Of a DNA stretch of 34,527 bases, positions 1 through 7,664 are shown piece by piece. The stretch is from the IMG/VR virus record IMGVR_UViG_3300024328_000027, positions 1 through 34,527 of that record; one strand, given 5' to 3'. The translations under genes were made by a program, and so were the position numbers. The stretch's first letter is position 1, and each line of letters begins with the position of its first letter. The notes beneath the pieces were generated by a model that saw only the letters and a program-made list of their open reading frames with translations, was not told the DNA's origin and searched no databases. The DNA comes from a virus.

Positions 1-178
1 ATCTATGAAAGTTTTGCCAGTTATTACCAAACCTACCACCAGCACCAGAACCACGGTCACCACGAAACCATTCATTTTCTATAGCTCTACCTACTTCATA
101 ACCATATTCTAGAGTTTGCTTTTCTGCATCAGGTACTACCTGACTAGGGAAAGAACTATTTACACTTTTATAAATCAT
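1..178 (-). CDS. N-terminal fragment of a late gene, candidate portal protein
   Basis: The reading frame starts with ATG at 178 and runs off the left edge, giving 59 residues that begin MIYKSVNSSF and contain a glycine-rich stretch (RGDRGSGAGGRFGNNW). It starts four bases after the terminase stop codon, so it is the next gene of the same leftward operon. In tailed phages the gene after the large terminase is often the portal, which is the only basis for that suggestion. Too little sequence is present to recognise a portal fold. It could be another head protein. Confidence 0.6.
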   Translation of the reverse strand, partial: MIYKSVNSSFPSQVVPDAEKQTLEYGYEVGRAIENEWFRGDRGSGAGGRFGNNWQNFHR

Positions 179-181
179 TTA

Positions 182-2404
182 TTATATTATTTTTGAAGTA
201 TATCCTTTGTTGTCGTATTTCTTAAAATTTAAAACAGGTTTACTTTTGTTTTGTTTGTACACCGGTGTGTATTTATTTTTATTACAAGCCATTATAGCTA
301 AACCAGAACTTATAGTTGCATCAAACTTTGTTCTATTATTTATATCAAACCTCGACCAATCTTCTAATGTTCTTTGAAAATACATTTGACCGTAACCTCT
401 TTCAGTTGCACCTATAAAATCATTTATATAAGATTCTATAGCTGCAGCGTGAGCTTGTTTAATATCTTCGCTAGAGTTAGGTATTCCACCTATTTCTTTT
501 TCTGTAACAGATAGCTTTGAATATATTTTATCTGGTCTATTTATTGAAAATCCTCTGTAACCTCTTCTTTTAAAATAATACAAAAGTCTAGGTTTGTTAT
601 TTTCAGCTAGTATTGGCATTCCATAAAAAACACAAGCCATTAATATATCTTCAAAAAATATCTCAGCAGTTTGAGGTCTAGCTATGTACTCTAAAAAAAA
701 CATATTAGCAGGAGCATCTTCCATACTAAACTTAGTTAAACCGTGTAAAGAACCTTTAGAACCTCTACTATCTACAGTACCTGATATATCGTAACTATCA
801 CAACCAAAAGCGCCAACATGCTCGTTACCAGGGTATTTTACGCCATTTTTAATTATAACTTTATTCTGTAATTCAGCTTTAGGGATCCAAGTAACTAAAA
901 ATCTACCATCTTTGTTAGGTATAAACTGTACTTTAGTATCTTTAACTCCATTAACCCATTGAAAACTACCTGCAGTAACTTGTTTACTATTGTTTAAGTC
1001 TTCATTATAATCTATCTGTTCGTATATTTTAGTTAAATTAAACAAAGATAGTTTAGCCTCATCTCTAAAAGCGTGTTTTTCCGTTCTTGGAAACTGACGA
1101 TAGTATTCGTTTAATCCGTCTTGATCATTTTTTAATCCTTCAACTTCGTTTTCCCAATGTTCTATAACTCCTTGAGATATAGTATCACCGTTAGAATCTA
1201 AAACCTCCCCTTTTGGTTTATTGAAGACTGGTACGCCATAAGCATCAATGAATCCTTCGTAGTTCCATTCCATAGGTATGAACAAACTATATAATCCTGA
1301 GCTAGTCTGGCCATTGCGGTTTCTACTTGTGACGTCTGATGCATAATATAATTTTTTAAAATTCTTACCTCCTTTATCTAAAGCGTTTGATGTTGAACCC
1401 ATCATACACTTACCAACAATTCTACTACCTAATCGCAAACAAGTTTTTGTAACTCGCCAGTTATTTAATATGTTATCAGGTCTCTCCCATTTACCACTTT
1501 CATCATGAACTAGTAATCTTAGTTTTTCACCATCATAAGAGTTATCACCTGTGTTTTTCCAGTCAATTGTTGTATCTAATCCGTCTAACTCTATTTCTTC
1601 AACACCTTCGTTTAGTTTTCTTCTAGTTAATTTAGAAGCTGGAACTCTATAAGCTAATTCAGTTTTAGGTCGATCCATACCGTCTTGTATCGGTTTAAAA
1701 AAGAATGGATAGTTTATACTAATAGGTACAACCTTATCTGTAAACATTTTCTTTGCATCAGCACCAGATTTAGATAATATACCGAATCTAGCATCTGAAG
1801 ACATTGTGGCTTGATTAACTGATTCTGACGAAGACATAAAACTAAATCCAGAACGTCTGTTCTTCAAATAGCACATACCATAACATCTAATATCAGCTTT
1901 ACAAGCTTCCCAAAATATAAAAAACAATCTATTTGATTCTCTAAAGTCAGCATAACCAACATCTATTTTGGACCATTGTAAGTACATATAGTGTGTACCA
2001 GTTAGGTATGTTGATTTTCCGTTGTTCTTAAACCAAAAACCTTGTTCACGTCTATTGAACTCTGTATCTATATAATCATACCAACTTTCTTTGAAATCAT
2101 CACTTCGCTTCTCCCAATCGAAAACGCTTTTAATTCTAGAAAGTTCCTTAGGGTATTCTAACCTCTTCCACATCTGTTCTTTTTTAATATCAGAACAGCT
2201 GTAAACTTCTTTAGGTGCTTTAGGTAGAGCTATTTTTAGATTTTGTATTTCTATAACTTCACCTACAGTTCCGTCTTTACTTATTATAACAACGTCGTGT
2301 TCAGCATCATAACCATACTTCCACTTCTTATATCTGTTGTTTCTTTTTAATATAGAAGGCTTTATGTGTTCTTTTAATGTCTTTACAAGAGTTTGTTCGT
2401 ACAT
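182..2404 (-). CDS. terL: Terminase large subunit (DNA packaging ATPase-nuclease)
   Basis: This is the motor that pumps phage DNA into the prohead through the portal and cuts it with a C-terminal nuclease. At 740 aa it is long for the family. An N-terminal region of about 170 residues precedes the ATPase. The Walker A position is at about 181-190 (KNRRSGFSFM), where the usual GK(S/T) reads GFS. Walker B is LLVHDE at 297-302 with the catalytic Glu, and a coupling-type GST lies near 337. Candidate nuclease acids are D536/D539 (CDSYDISG), E601 and the Asp in DATISSG near 700. Its ATG overlaps the stop of the upstream 91-aa gene by one base (TAATG), and the probable portal gene follows. The Lys-to-Phe change in Walker A is seen in other phage terminases, so I take it as a family trait and not as inactivation. 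Confidence 0.9.
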   Translation of the reverse strand: MYEQTLVKTLKEHIKPSILKRNNRYKKWKYGYDAEHDVVIISKDGTVGEVIEIQNLKIALPKAPKEVYSCSDIKKEQMWKRLEYPKELSRIKSVFDWEKRSDDFKESWYDYIDTEFNRREQGFWFKNNGKSTYLTGTHYMYLQWSKIDVGYADFRESNRLFFIFWEACKADIRCYGMCYLKNRRSGFSFMSSSESVNQATMSSDARFGILSKSGADAKKMFTDKVVPISINYPFFFKPIQDGMDRPKTELAYRVPASKLTRRKLNEGVEEIELDGLDTTIDWKNTGDNSYDGEKLRLLVHDESGKWERPDNILNNWRVTKTCLRLGSRIVGKCMMGSTSNALDKGGKNFKKLYYASDVTSRNRNGQTSSGLYSLFIPMEWNYEGFIDAYGVPVFNKPKGEVLDSNGDTISQGVIEHWENEVEGLKNDQDGLNEYYRQFPRTEKHAFRDEAKLSLFNLTKIYEQIDYNEDLNNSKQVTAGSFQWVNGVKDTKVQFIPNKDGRFLVTWIPKAELQNKVIIKNGVKYPGNEHVGAFGCDSYDISGTVDSRGSKGSLHGLTKFSMEDAPANMFFLEYIARPQTAEIFFEDILMACVFYGMPILAENNKPRLLYYFKRRGYRGFSINRPDKIYSKLSVTEKEIGGIPNSSEDIKQAHAAAIESYINDFIGATERGYGQMYFQRTLEDWSRFDINNRTKFDATISSGLAIMACNKNKYTPVYKQNKSKPVLNFKKYDNKGYTSKII

Positions 2405-2679
2405 TACTTAGATCTTCCTTCTGCAAAACCTCTAAACACTTTTTTGTTCTCAGTATCTTTAGGTTTTTCTTTTAGTAAATTCTCTTCCTCTTCTATACGG
2501 CTCAATATTTCAAAAGCATCGAATATAGCTAGTTTTTTAGTAGCGGCTGCGTTTTTTAATCTATCAGCACTTATGTCGTCATCAGAATCTACAATAGCTT
2601 CTTTAGCTACTTTTATAAGTTCCTCAACTGCTTTTTGCCCAGCTTGGATTATATTCTTCTTCGTCTCCTTTGTATTCAT
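2404..2679 (-). CDS. Small helical protein before terL, possible terminase small subunit
   Basis: This 91-residue protein is predicted to be almost all helical, with an Ala/Lys/Glu-rich first half and a charged tail (KPKDTENKK). No definite helix-turn-helix is visible. It sits directly upstream of terL with a one-base stop/start overlap, and its first 56 bases overlap the preceding 201-aa gene. Position, size and helical character fit a terminase small subunit, which recognises DNA ends and loads TerL. That role is inferred from context only and the sequence itself is not diagnostic. Confidence 0.7.
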   Translation of the reverse strand: MNTKETKKNIIQAGQKAVEELIKVAKEAIVDSDDDISADRLKNAAATKKLAIFDAFEILSRIEEEENLLKEKPKDTENKKVFRGFAEGRSK

Positions 2680-3229
2680 GCTTTAATAAAATATCATTTG
2701 ATTCCATACAGTAAACTCTCATGCCATCTATAACAAACTCAAACTCTCTATTTTGTTTATAGCTGACTAAGTCTCCCTCGGTTATTTCTAGATCTTCTAG
2801 CGAACTATTACCGATTTTTAATATACCAATACATTTTTGCTCTTTATCTAGAGAGAATGGATCAGTATTTTTTATAGGCATTACAAAACACCTATTACCT
2901 ACAGCTTTCCATTTATCTTTACTTTTGTATAGATAAATTTGATCTGGTTGACAGAAGTATGTATTATCTTTGAATAGCTTACTACTGTCTACAGCTTTAC
3001 CCTTTTGATTGTAATATCTTCTGAATACGTTATGATGTATTACTATTATATCACCTTTTTTTATAGGTGATTTAAAAGCTGTTGGTGTAGATATTACTAT
3101 AGCTTCTCTGCTAATGAATTTAAAGTTTTCTATGTTAGAGTTTGTAATTAGTTTTTTATCACCAATTTTAACTTCATTATCGTATCTACCATTAACTGGT
3201 TCTACTATAAAATCAAAAACACTTCTCAT
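2624..3229 (-). CDS. Protein with two tandem GroES (Cpn10)-like halves
   Basis: The 201-aa protein shows the Cpn10 strand pattern twice. Half 1 (about 3-100) reads FDFIVEP, then REAIVIST, IKKGDIIVIHHNVF and DQIYLYK. Half 2 (about 105-185) reads GNRCFVMPI, GILKIGNSS, ITEGDLVSYKQ, VIDGMRVYCMESNDIL, which is very close to the GroES core and its C-terminal 'SESDIL' strand. The usual mobile loop that docks on GroEL, a GG(I/L)(V/L)L turn, is not seen in either half. A conventional GroES and GroEL lie 2.5-4 kb upstream in the same operon, and the packaging genes follow. It could be an adaptor co-chaperonin or a virion protein that reuses the fold. The fold call is from motif reading by eye. The start codon overlaps the previous stop by one base. 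Confidence 0.7.
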   Translation of the reverse strand: MRSVFDFIVEPVNGRYDNEVKIGDKKLITNSNIENFKFISREAIVISTPTAFKSPIKKGDIIVIHHNVFRRYYNQKGKAVDSSKLFKDNTYFCQPDQIYLYKSKDKWKAVGNRCFVMPIKNTDPFSLDKEQKCIGILKIGNSSLEDLEITEGDLVSYKQNREFEFVIDGMRVYCMESNDILLKHEYKGDEEEYNPSWAKSS

Positions 3230-3456
3230 TAATACTCTAAATCATACTCAACAGATATTGCCATGTTAGAATTAAATTTCTTCCATGGCATTACCTCGTT
3301 GTTTTTCTTAATGTATATGTTATAAGAGCAATCAGATTCGTCATAAAGTATACTGCATATTTCGTGTCCACCATAAACATTTTGGTTAACTGAATAATGC
3401 ATAGCTTCGTTCTTATAATCCGCGCCTATGCTTATTTTTCTTATAACAGTAGACAT
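3229..3456 (-). CDS. Conserved-type small phage protein, unknown function
   Basis: The product has 75 aa and begins MSTVIRKISIG. It has alternating hydrophobic and aromatic strands (YNIYIKK, MPWKKF, ISVEYDLEY), suggesting a small beta-rich fold. It has no membrane segment or catalytic motif. It is translationally coupled to the downstream tandem Cpn10-like gene through a TAATG overlap, and it sits between the coiled-coil/holin pair and the packaging genes. I recognise the style from marine phage genomes but cannot assign a function. Confidence 0.75.
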   Translation of the reverse strand: MSTVIRKISIGADYKNEAMHYSVNQNVYGGHEICSILYDESDCSYNIYIKKNNEVMPWKKFNSNMAISVEYDLEY

Positions 3457-3461
3457 TTTTA

Positions 3462-3737
3462 CTAATCTTTAACTTCTTCAGCTTCTTCAACGATTTCCTC
3501 GTAAGTACCATCTTGTAGATTAATACTGACTTTACCGTATTTGTTTTCTAAAGCTTTTTTATTTTCTTCAATTTCTTGATCAACTCCAGCTAAAGCGTGT
3601 AATACTTGATGTTTTTGAGATTCTAACACCCCAACTTGAAACACAGCTTGATCTTGTTTACTTTTTAAACTTACTAACTGTTTTAACTCTTCTTCTGTAA
3701 TCTTGTTTTCCATTTGATTTAATTTAATTGTTTTCAT
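3462..3737 (-). CDS. Short coiled-coil protein downstream of the holin
   Basis: The 91-aa product is rich in Glu, Lys and Gln. A central segment of about 55 residues, from ITEEELKQLV to KALENKYG, has heptad spacing typical of a coiled coil, and the acidic tail is EEAEEVKD. It starts on the base next to the holin stop, which supports ATG at 3737; a second in-frame ATG at 3713 (MENKITEEE) is possible. The place after the holin would suit a lysis accessory such as a spanin-like partner, but no signal peptide or lipobox is present, so no role is assigned. Confidence 0.75.
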   Translation of the reverse strand: MKTIKLNQMENKITEEELKQLVSLKSKQDQAVFQVGVLESQKHQVLHALAGVDQEIEENKKALENKYGKVSINLQDGTYEEIVEEAEEVKD

Positions 3738-4136
3738 TTATTTATTATTACCTGATTTTTTATTCTTTTCCCAAGTCCTACCTACAAAGTATGCTCCATA
3801 TACGGTTATTAATAAAGATTGAAATATAGGCACATATTGCTCTGCTACTTGGAATCCTCCAATATTCCCGTCAAAGAAAGCTAAAATAGTAAAAACAAAC
3901 GTTAAAAACACTAAAACCAAAGGTCTAATGTTTTTAGACAAGAAACTATCACTAGCCATATCAGCTTTCCAACGTTCGGTGACTTGCTCTTGAGCATCAC
4001 TATCAGCTTTTTCTAGTATTTCTTGTATTTGTTTTTTAATTAAAAGTTTTTCTTCTTCTGTAGTAGTAAGCTTATCAATAACGCCACCAATATCTTTAAT
4101 GACACCACCGGTAAGCCATTGAAATATTTTTTTCAT
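3738..4136 (-). CDS. Holin-like membrane protein (GTA/3TM holin type)
   Basis: The 132-aa product has a charged helical N-terminal half (TTEEEKLLIKKQIQEILEK), then RWKADMASDSFLSKNIRPL, a first membrane segment at about 71-88 (LVLVFLTFVFTILAFF) and a second at about 102-120 (PIFQSLLITVYGAYFVGR), ending in a basic tail. The RW..D...D..LSK..RP signature before the membrane hairpin is typical of the holin family found in gene transfer agents and marine phages. Holins collect in the inner membrane and open it at the timed end of infection. No classical endolysin is seen next to it; the nearest peptidase candidate is the HExxH gene just upstream. Confidence 0.8.
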   Translation of the reverse strand: MKKIFQWLTGGVIKDIGGVIDKLTTTEEEKLLIKKQIQEILEKADSDAQEQVTERWKADMASDSFLSKNIRPLVLVFLTFVFTILAFFDGNIGGFQVAEQYVPIFQSLLITVYGAYFVGRTWEKNKKSGNNK

Positions 4137-4304
4137 TTACTTTTTATTAAGTTTTTTACCAGGTATATCACCCATTTTTGTTGGATCTTTTTTATCGCTA
4201 GGACCATCTGTCATATACGCTGGAGACTTCATATTTAAAGGTATATCTTTACCTGTTTTAGGCATATTACCTCTACCTGGTTTCATTTTAAAAGGACTTT
4301 TCAT
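4137..4304 (-). CDS. Very small basic protein (55 aa), unknown
   Basis: ATG at 4304 to TAA at 4137 gives 55 residues, beginning MKSPFKMKPGRGNMPKTG and rich in Lys, Pro, Met and Gly. It has no hydrophobic core and is probably disordered. Its stop codon ends next to the holin start, so it is part of the same transcript. The internal repeat of MKSP (residues 1-4 and 25-28) suggests a low-complexity peptide. Similar Lys/Met/Pro-rich peptides with unknown roles occur in late operons of marine phages. Confidence 0.6.
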   Translation of the reverse strand: MKSPFKMKPGRGNMPKTGKDIPLNMKSPAYMTDGPSDKKDPTKMGDIPGKKLNKK

Positions 4305-4326
4305 TTCTTTGTTTATTTATTTATAG

Positions 4327-4638
4327 TTATTTACTCTTAGCGTATGCTTCTTTTTCCCACGGAAGTCTTCTGTTACCTTCGTCCATGCTTTTTCTAGAAT
4401 ACTTTTTACCTTTCCAGTAAACGTTTTTATCATCATAAGTTAAATCTCCTCTATTGATTTGATCTACGTGGATTTTTTCGTGATCAATTACTTTTTTCTC
4501 TTGTAAAGGTGAAAGATTTTTATTTATAAGTATAGAACCATTTTTGTTGGCCATACCTAAAACACCATCTTCCATATCAACTCTATATATAGGCGTGTTA
4601 TCTATTTTCTTATCTGAACTCCTTAGTTTAAAAGCCAT
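4327..4638 (-). CDS. Small HExxH zinc metallopeptidase-like protein
   Basis: The start is placed at ATG 4638 (MAFKLRSSDK), one base after the preceding stop. A longer in-frame version from 4785 would run far into the upstream gene. The 103-aa product carries a zincin motif HEKIH (H53-E54-x-x-H57) in a helix (KKVIDHEKIHVDQ), and a later PWEKEAY where E96 could be the third zinc ligand, as in HExxH...ExxA zincins. The order suits a minimal zinc peptidase fold. Being in the lysis/late cassette, it may cleave cell-wall peptide or a virion protein. Neither substrate is shown. Confidence 0.65.
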   Translation of the reverse strand: MAFKLRSSDKKIDNTPIYRVDMEDGVLGMANKNGSILINKNLSPLQEKKVIDHEKIHVDQINRGDLTYDDKNVYWKGKKYSRKSMDEGNRRLPWEKEAYAKSK

Positions 4639-4639
4639 A

Positions 4640-4930
4640 TTACCATTTAACTTTGTTAGCCCAATACGCTGCAGACATTTTACCTTTCTTAATGTTTTTA
4701 GCGTGTCTAGCTTGAAATGATTTTCTTCTAGCATTAGATTTAGCATCTTTCTTTTTTCCAGCACCACTAACTCCTGCTTGACCAAATCTAATTATTTTCT
4801 CCTTACCGTTTTCACAAGCTTTTACCACATGCGACTTACCACCACTTACTTGAGCTTTTGGCTTGTTACAAGGCATTTTAGACTTGTCTACTTTTAACAA
4901 AGGACTTTTACTTGACTGAATGTAAGGCAT
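4640..4930 (-). CDS. Small basic late protein, unknown
   Basis: The 96-aa product is strongly basic, with a cluster KKKDAKSNARRKSFQARHAKN in the second half, two Cys (CNKP, ACENGK) and a C-terminal aromatic end (AAYWANKVKW). Its stop is one base from the start of the HExxH gene. Such a protein could bind nucleic acid or be packaged, but no motif decides this. Confidence 0.7.
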   Translation of the reverse strand: MPYIQSSKSPLLKVDKSKMPCNKPKAQVSGGKSHVVKACENGKEKIIRFGQAGVSGAGKKKDAKSNARRKSFQARHAKNIKKGKMSAAYWANKVKW

Positions 4931-4934
4931 AACT

Positions 4935-5144
4935 CTATCCTTTAGCTCTACCAGTTATAGGACCGTTCAATTGCCCACAACCACAATCACCAACGCATCC
5001 ACAAGGTTGCATTACTTTTAATTTCATACCTTTTGCTCCAGAGCTAGATCCTTTTGCGTGAGGTCTACCCGCTTGACTTAAAGGTCCGTCCCATAAAGTA
5101 TTTTCACCTACTTGTCCTTGTGCTTTTTGTTTCATATTTTCCAT
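4935..5144 (-). CDS. Small Gly/Cys-rich late protein, unknown
   Basis: The 69-aa product is rich in Gly, Lys and Ser. A cysteine knot-like stretch CGCVGDCGCG lies near residues 48-57. Four Cys in ten residues could bind a metal or form disulphides. It lies five bases upstream of the 96-aa gene in the same leftward run of very small genes. I do not recognise a family with a known function. Confidence 0.65.
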   Translation of the reverse strand: MENMKQKAQGQVGENTLWDGPLSQAGRPHAKGSSSGAKGMKLKVMQPCGCVGDCGCGQLNGPITGRAKG

Positions 5145-5148
5145 ATTT

Positions 5149-5358
5149 TTATTTTTTATAGCTTCCGCAACTCTTTTTAAAAAAAGGCGTATTTTTACCT
5201 AGAGATTGTTGTCTTTGTTCAATTGTACCCATAACCGCATTACCAATACCTATACTTTTATCTCCAAAAGGAGATACTAAACTAGAAGGCTGTGGTGGTG
5301 TTACAGTATACTCTACTGGATTACCAGTTAATGGATCAATTTTATATTGTTCATTCAT
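5149..5358 (-). CDS. Small late protein, unknown
   Basis: The 69-aa product begins MNEQYKIDPLTGNPVEYTVT, then has a Pro/Ser-rich linker and a basic tail (FFKKSCGSYKK). It probably lacks a compact fold. It sits in the tightly spaced chain of small late genes, two bases after the winged-helix gene and four bases before the Cys-rich gene, which supports co-translation. No function is assigned. Confidence 0.65.
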   Translation of the reverse strand: MNEQYKIDPLTGNPVEYTVTPPQPSSLVSPFGDKSIGIGNAVMGTIEQRQQSLGKNTPFFKKSCGSYKK

Positions 5359-5360
5359 AA

Positions 5361-5804
5361 TTATCTATTTTTATCCCTGTTAACGTTTTTTATTGATTTT
5401 ATTAATACTTTATCTGTGTATGTCAAGCCTTTCATAATACTATTTCTTTTAGTACTTGTAGGAATATCTTCATGTCCTAGCATTATTCTGTATATTCTAC
5501 TTATTAATTGTTTACCTTTAAAAGAAACTTTATATATATGGTACTTTTGCGTAGTTCTATTTCTTTTACGCCAAACCGTTATCCAACCTTCTTTCAACAA
5601 CCTATTCCATCTCCTATTATCCCAACTATAAGAATACGTACCTGTTTTAAAATCTTCTTTAGTAAACATATCTGTACAATCAAGATATATTAAAAGCTCT
5701 ATATCAGCATCACTTAAGTTATTATTTCTACAAGCCCATTTACGTATTATTCTATAATGTTTTAAAAGATTAATATCTCTTATGTCACTAGCTTCTAACC
5801 TCAT
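5361..5804 (-). CDS. Winged helix-turn-helix protein, probable DNA-binding regulator
   Basis: In the 147-aa product, residues about 50-115 read as a winged helix: MFTKEDF, then SYSWDNRRWNRLLKEGWI as helix plus recognition helix, a basic wing (RKRNRTTQKYHIYKVS) and a closing KGKQLISRIYRIML helix, the general pattern of MarR/PadR-like domains. The C-terminal tail is basic. It is joined to groES by an ATGA overlap and follows the chaperonin pair, so it is made late and may control late genes or act in packaging. A regulatory role is inferred from the fold only. Confidence 0.7.
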   Translation of the reverse strand: MRLEASDIRDINLLKHYRIIRKWACRNNNLSDADIELLIYLDCTDMFTKEDFKTGTYSYSWDNRRWNRLLKEGWITVWRKRNRTTQKYHIYKVSFKGKQLISRIYRIMLGHEDIPTSTKRNSIMKGLTYTDKVLIKSIKNVNRDKNR

Positions 5805-6064
5805 AAAACGACAACAACATCTCTAAGCGTAATCACATAAAAAACTTTTTTATCAATTTCTATTCTATGACCTGCATGCATATCGTAATAAATAGAATCA
5901 CCACTTTTAACACCTTTAACCAAGTCACCACAGTTTACAACTGTAGCTTGTTTATACCTAACATCTTGCTTTTGACTATTAGCAAGTAGTAAGCCACCCT
6001 TAGTTTTTGATATAGCCTCTTCTTTAATCTTCTCGATTAATATATTATTACCTACCGCTTTCAT
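5801..6064 (-). CDS. groES: Phage co-chaperonin GroES
   Basis: The 87-aa product is a single Cpn10 domain: MKAVGNNILIEKI, a mobile loop with the GroEL-docking turn KGGLLL, KQATVVNCG, VKSGDSIYYDMHAG and a closing strand KVFYVITLRDVVVVL. It would cap the GroEL ring during folding of phage or host proteins. The start is set at ATG 6064, 16-17 bases inside the end of groEL; TTG 6070 and GTG 6067 are in frame, but an AAGAG lies about 6 bases before the ATG. The gene order groEL-groES is the reverse of the usual bacterial groES-groEL. The roof loop is plain and no extension is present. Confidence 0.92.
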   Translation of the reverse strand: MKAVGNNILIEKIKEEAISKTKGGLLLANSQKQDVRYKQATVVNCGDLVKGVKSGDSIYYDMHAGHRIEIDKKVFYVITLRDVVVVL

Positions 6065-7604
6065 CACCAACTCTTAAGTTATTAATAACACAATCTGTAG
6101 ATAATATAGTTGTTGCTACAGAAGCAGCGTTTTTTAAAGCGCTTTTAGTAACAAGTAAAGGATCTATAATACCGTTTTCTACCATATTAACCATTTCACC
6201 AGTCATTACGTCAATCCCTAAGCCATTATATTTTGAAATAGACATATCAACACCAGCGTTTGATAAAATCTTCTTAAAAGGCGCTAAAATAGCTTCTAAC
6301 AACACTTCTTCACCTATGTTATTAGGTTTAACATTTGACCAAGCATCTAAAAGAGCAATACCACCACCAGCTACAATACCTTCTTTTACCGCTGCTTTTG
6401 TTGCGCATATAGCGTCTTCAACTCTATCGGATTTTTCTTTTAACTCTATTTCAGAGTTTGCACCTACTTTTACTACAGCAACTTTACCTGATAGTCTTGA
6501 TAATCTTTTTTCTAATCTAACAACTTCACCAGGTGCTTTAGCTTCTTTTAATTGTTTTTTAACTTCTTCTATAAGCTTTAATACTTCATCTGTTTCAGTG
6601 TTAACTTGTAGTATTGTTTCGTAATCACTAGTTATACTTTTAGCGCATCTACCAAGTAAGTCTGGATTTATTATTTCTAGATCATCACCAAGGTCTTCAT
6701 TTATTATTGTTGCACCAGTTAAAACAGATAAATCAGATAAAGTATCTTTTTTGTTAACTCCATATGTTGGAGCATCGATAACGTTTACCTTGATATTTCC
6801 TTTAACTTTATTCATAGCTAAAGTCGCTGTTATCTTAGGATCTAGGTCACCTATTATTAAAAGAGATTTGTTATTTGATATAACATACTCTAAAACAGAT
6901 TGTATTTGTCTAATAGACTCAACAGGTGATTCAACTAGTAATACTAATGGATTCTCTAATTCAGCAACTCTTTTTTCATTGCTAGTAACGAAATGAGAAT
7001 TTGTAATACCTTTTTCATATTGAACACCATCAACAAGTTCAAATGTTGTATCCTCAGTGTCAGTAGGTTCCATTACTACAACCCCATTATCGCCGGCAGC
7101 TTTAAAAGCTTCACCTATTACTTTTCCAAGTTCTTTGTCATTGTTACAACTTATAGCGGCTACATCCATTAACATGTCTCCACTAACTTCTATACTTTGA
7201 TTTTCTAAGTATTTTATTACTTTTTCTACGGCTGAATCAATACCGTTTTTTATTAGCCTTATGTTGTTCTTTTTAGAAGCTTCATAAGCCGTGCTTAATA
7301 TTGAGTGTGCCAGTACTGTAGCTGTTGTTGTTCCGTCTCCAGCTTCTTTCACAGTTTTTCTAGCAGCTTCTTTTAGAAGCGTAGCACCCATATTTTCAAC
7401 AGGATCTAATAAGATTACAGAATCAGCAACAGTTACACCGTCTTTTGTTATAACAGGTTTACCGTTTCCGTCTTCTAAGATCACACATTGACCACCAGCT
7501 CCTAAAGTGGAGCTGACGGCTTTTGTTAATTTATCTATACCTTTAAATATTTTAACCTTGGCATCATCACCAAAGTTAAGATTTTTAACAATCTTATCTG
7601 ACAT
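6048..7604 (-). CDS. groEL: Phage chaperonin GroEL (Hsp60)
   Basis: The 518-aa product is a complete group I chaperonin subunit. ATPase signatures are ITKDGVTVA (about 52-60), AGDGTTTATVLAH (about 88-100) and, in the C-terminal equatorial part, RVEDAICATKAAVKEG followed by IVAGGGIALL. The apical domain (about 185-370) is intact, with SLLIIGDLDPKITATLAMNK and APTYGVNKK in place of APGFGDRRK. The usual Gly-Gly-Met tail is missing; the protein ends RVGDESGR. With GroES encoded immediately after and overlapping, it likely builds a phage-specific folding chamber for late proteins such as head or fibre subunits. Codon and base use match the neighbours, so transfer is not recent. Confidence 0.95.
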   Translation of the reverse strand: MSDKIVKNLNFGDDAKVKIFKGIDKLTKAVSSTLGAGGQCVILEDGNGKPVITKDGVTVADSVILLDPVENMGATLLKEAARKTVKEAGDGTTTATVLAHSILSTAYEASKKNNIRLIKNGIDSAVEKVIKYLENQSIEVSGDMLMDVAAISCNNDKELGKVIGEAFKAAGDNGVVVMEPTDTEDTTFELVDGVQYEKGITNSHFVTSNEKRVAELENPLVLLVESPVESIRQIQSVLEYVISNNKSLLIIGDLDPKITATLAMNKVKGNIKVNVIDAPTYGVNKKDTLSDLSVLTGATIINEDLGDDLEIINPDLLGRCAKSITSDYETILQVNTETDEVLKLIEEVKKQLKEAKAPGEVVRLEKRLSRLSGKVAVVKVGANSEIELKEKSDRVEDAICATKAAVKEGIVAGGGIALLDAWSNVKPNNIGEEVLLEAILAPFKKILSNAGVDMSISKYNGLGIDVMTGEMVNMVENGIIDPLLVTKSALKNAASVATTILSTDCVINNLRVGDESGR

Positions 7605-7628
7605 ATTTTATTTAATTTAATTTTATTT

Positions 7629-7651
7629 CGTGTATTTTTTATTATTACACG
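7629..7651 (-). promoter_or_regulatory. Short hairpin in the groEL leader
   Basis: In the gap before groEL the minus strand carries CGTGTA and TACACG as a 6-bp inverted repeat with an A/T-only loop. It is followed by an A-rich stretch up to the groEL ATG and not by a U tract, so it does not look like a terminator for leftward transcription. It may be a leader structure or an operator. The evidence is only the inverted repeat. Confidence 0.3.
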
Positions 7652-7664
7652 GTTTGTGTCAAAA

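Noticed and set aside
4639-4785. Longer version of the HExxH protein
   Set aside because: The extra N-terminal part is the 96-aa gene read in another frame, and ATG 4638 follows that gene's stop directly.
6251-7491. Several plus-strand frames inside groEL
   Set aside because: They are antisense shadows of a strongly conserved chaperonin gene.
7657-7662. TTGACA on the minus strand before groEL as a -35 box
   Set aside because: No acceptable -10 box lies 16-18 bases downstream, and the likely host does not use this promoter type.
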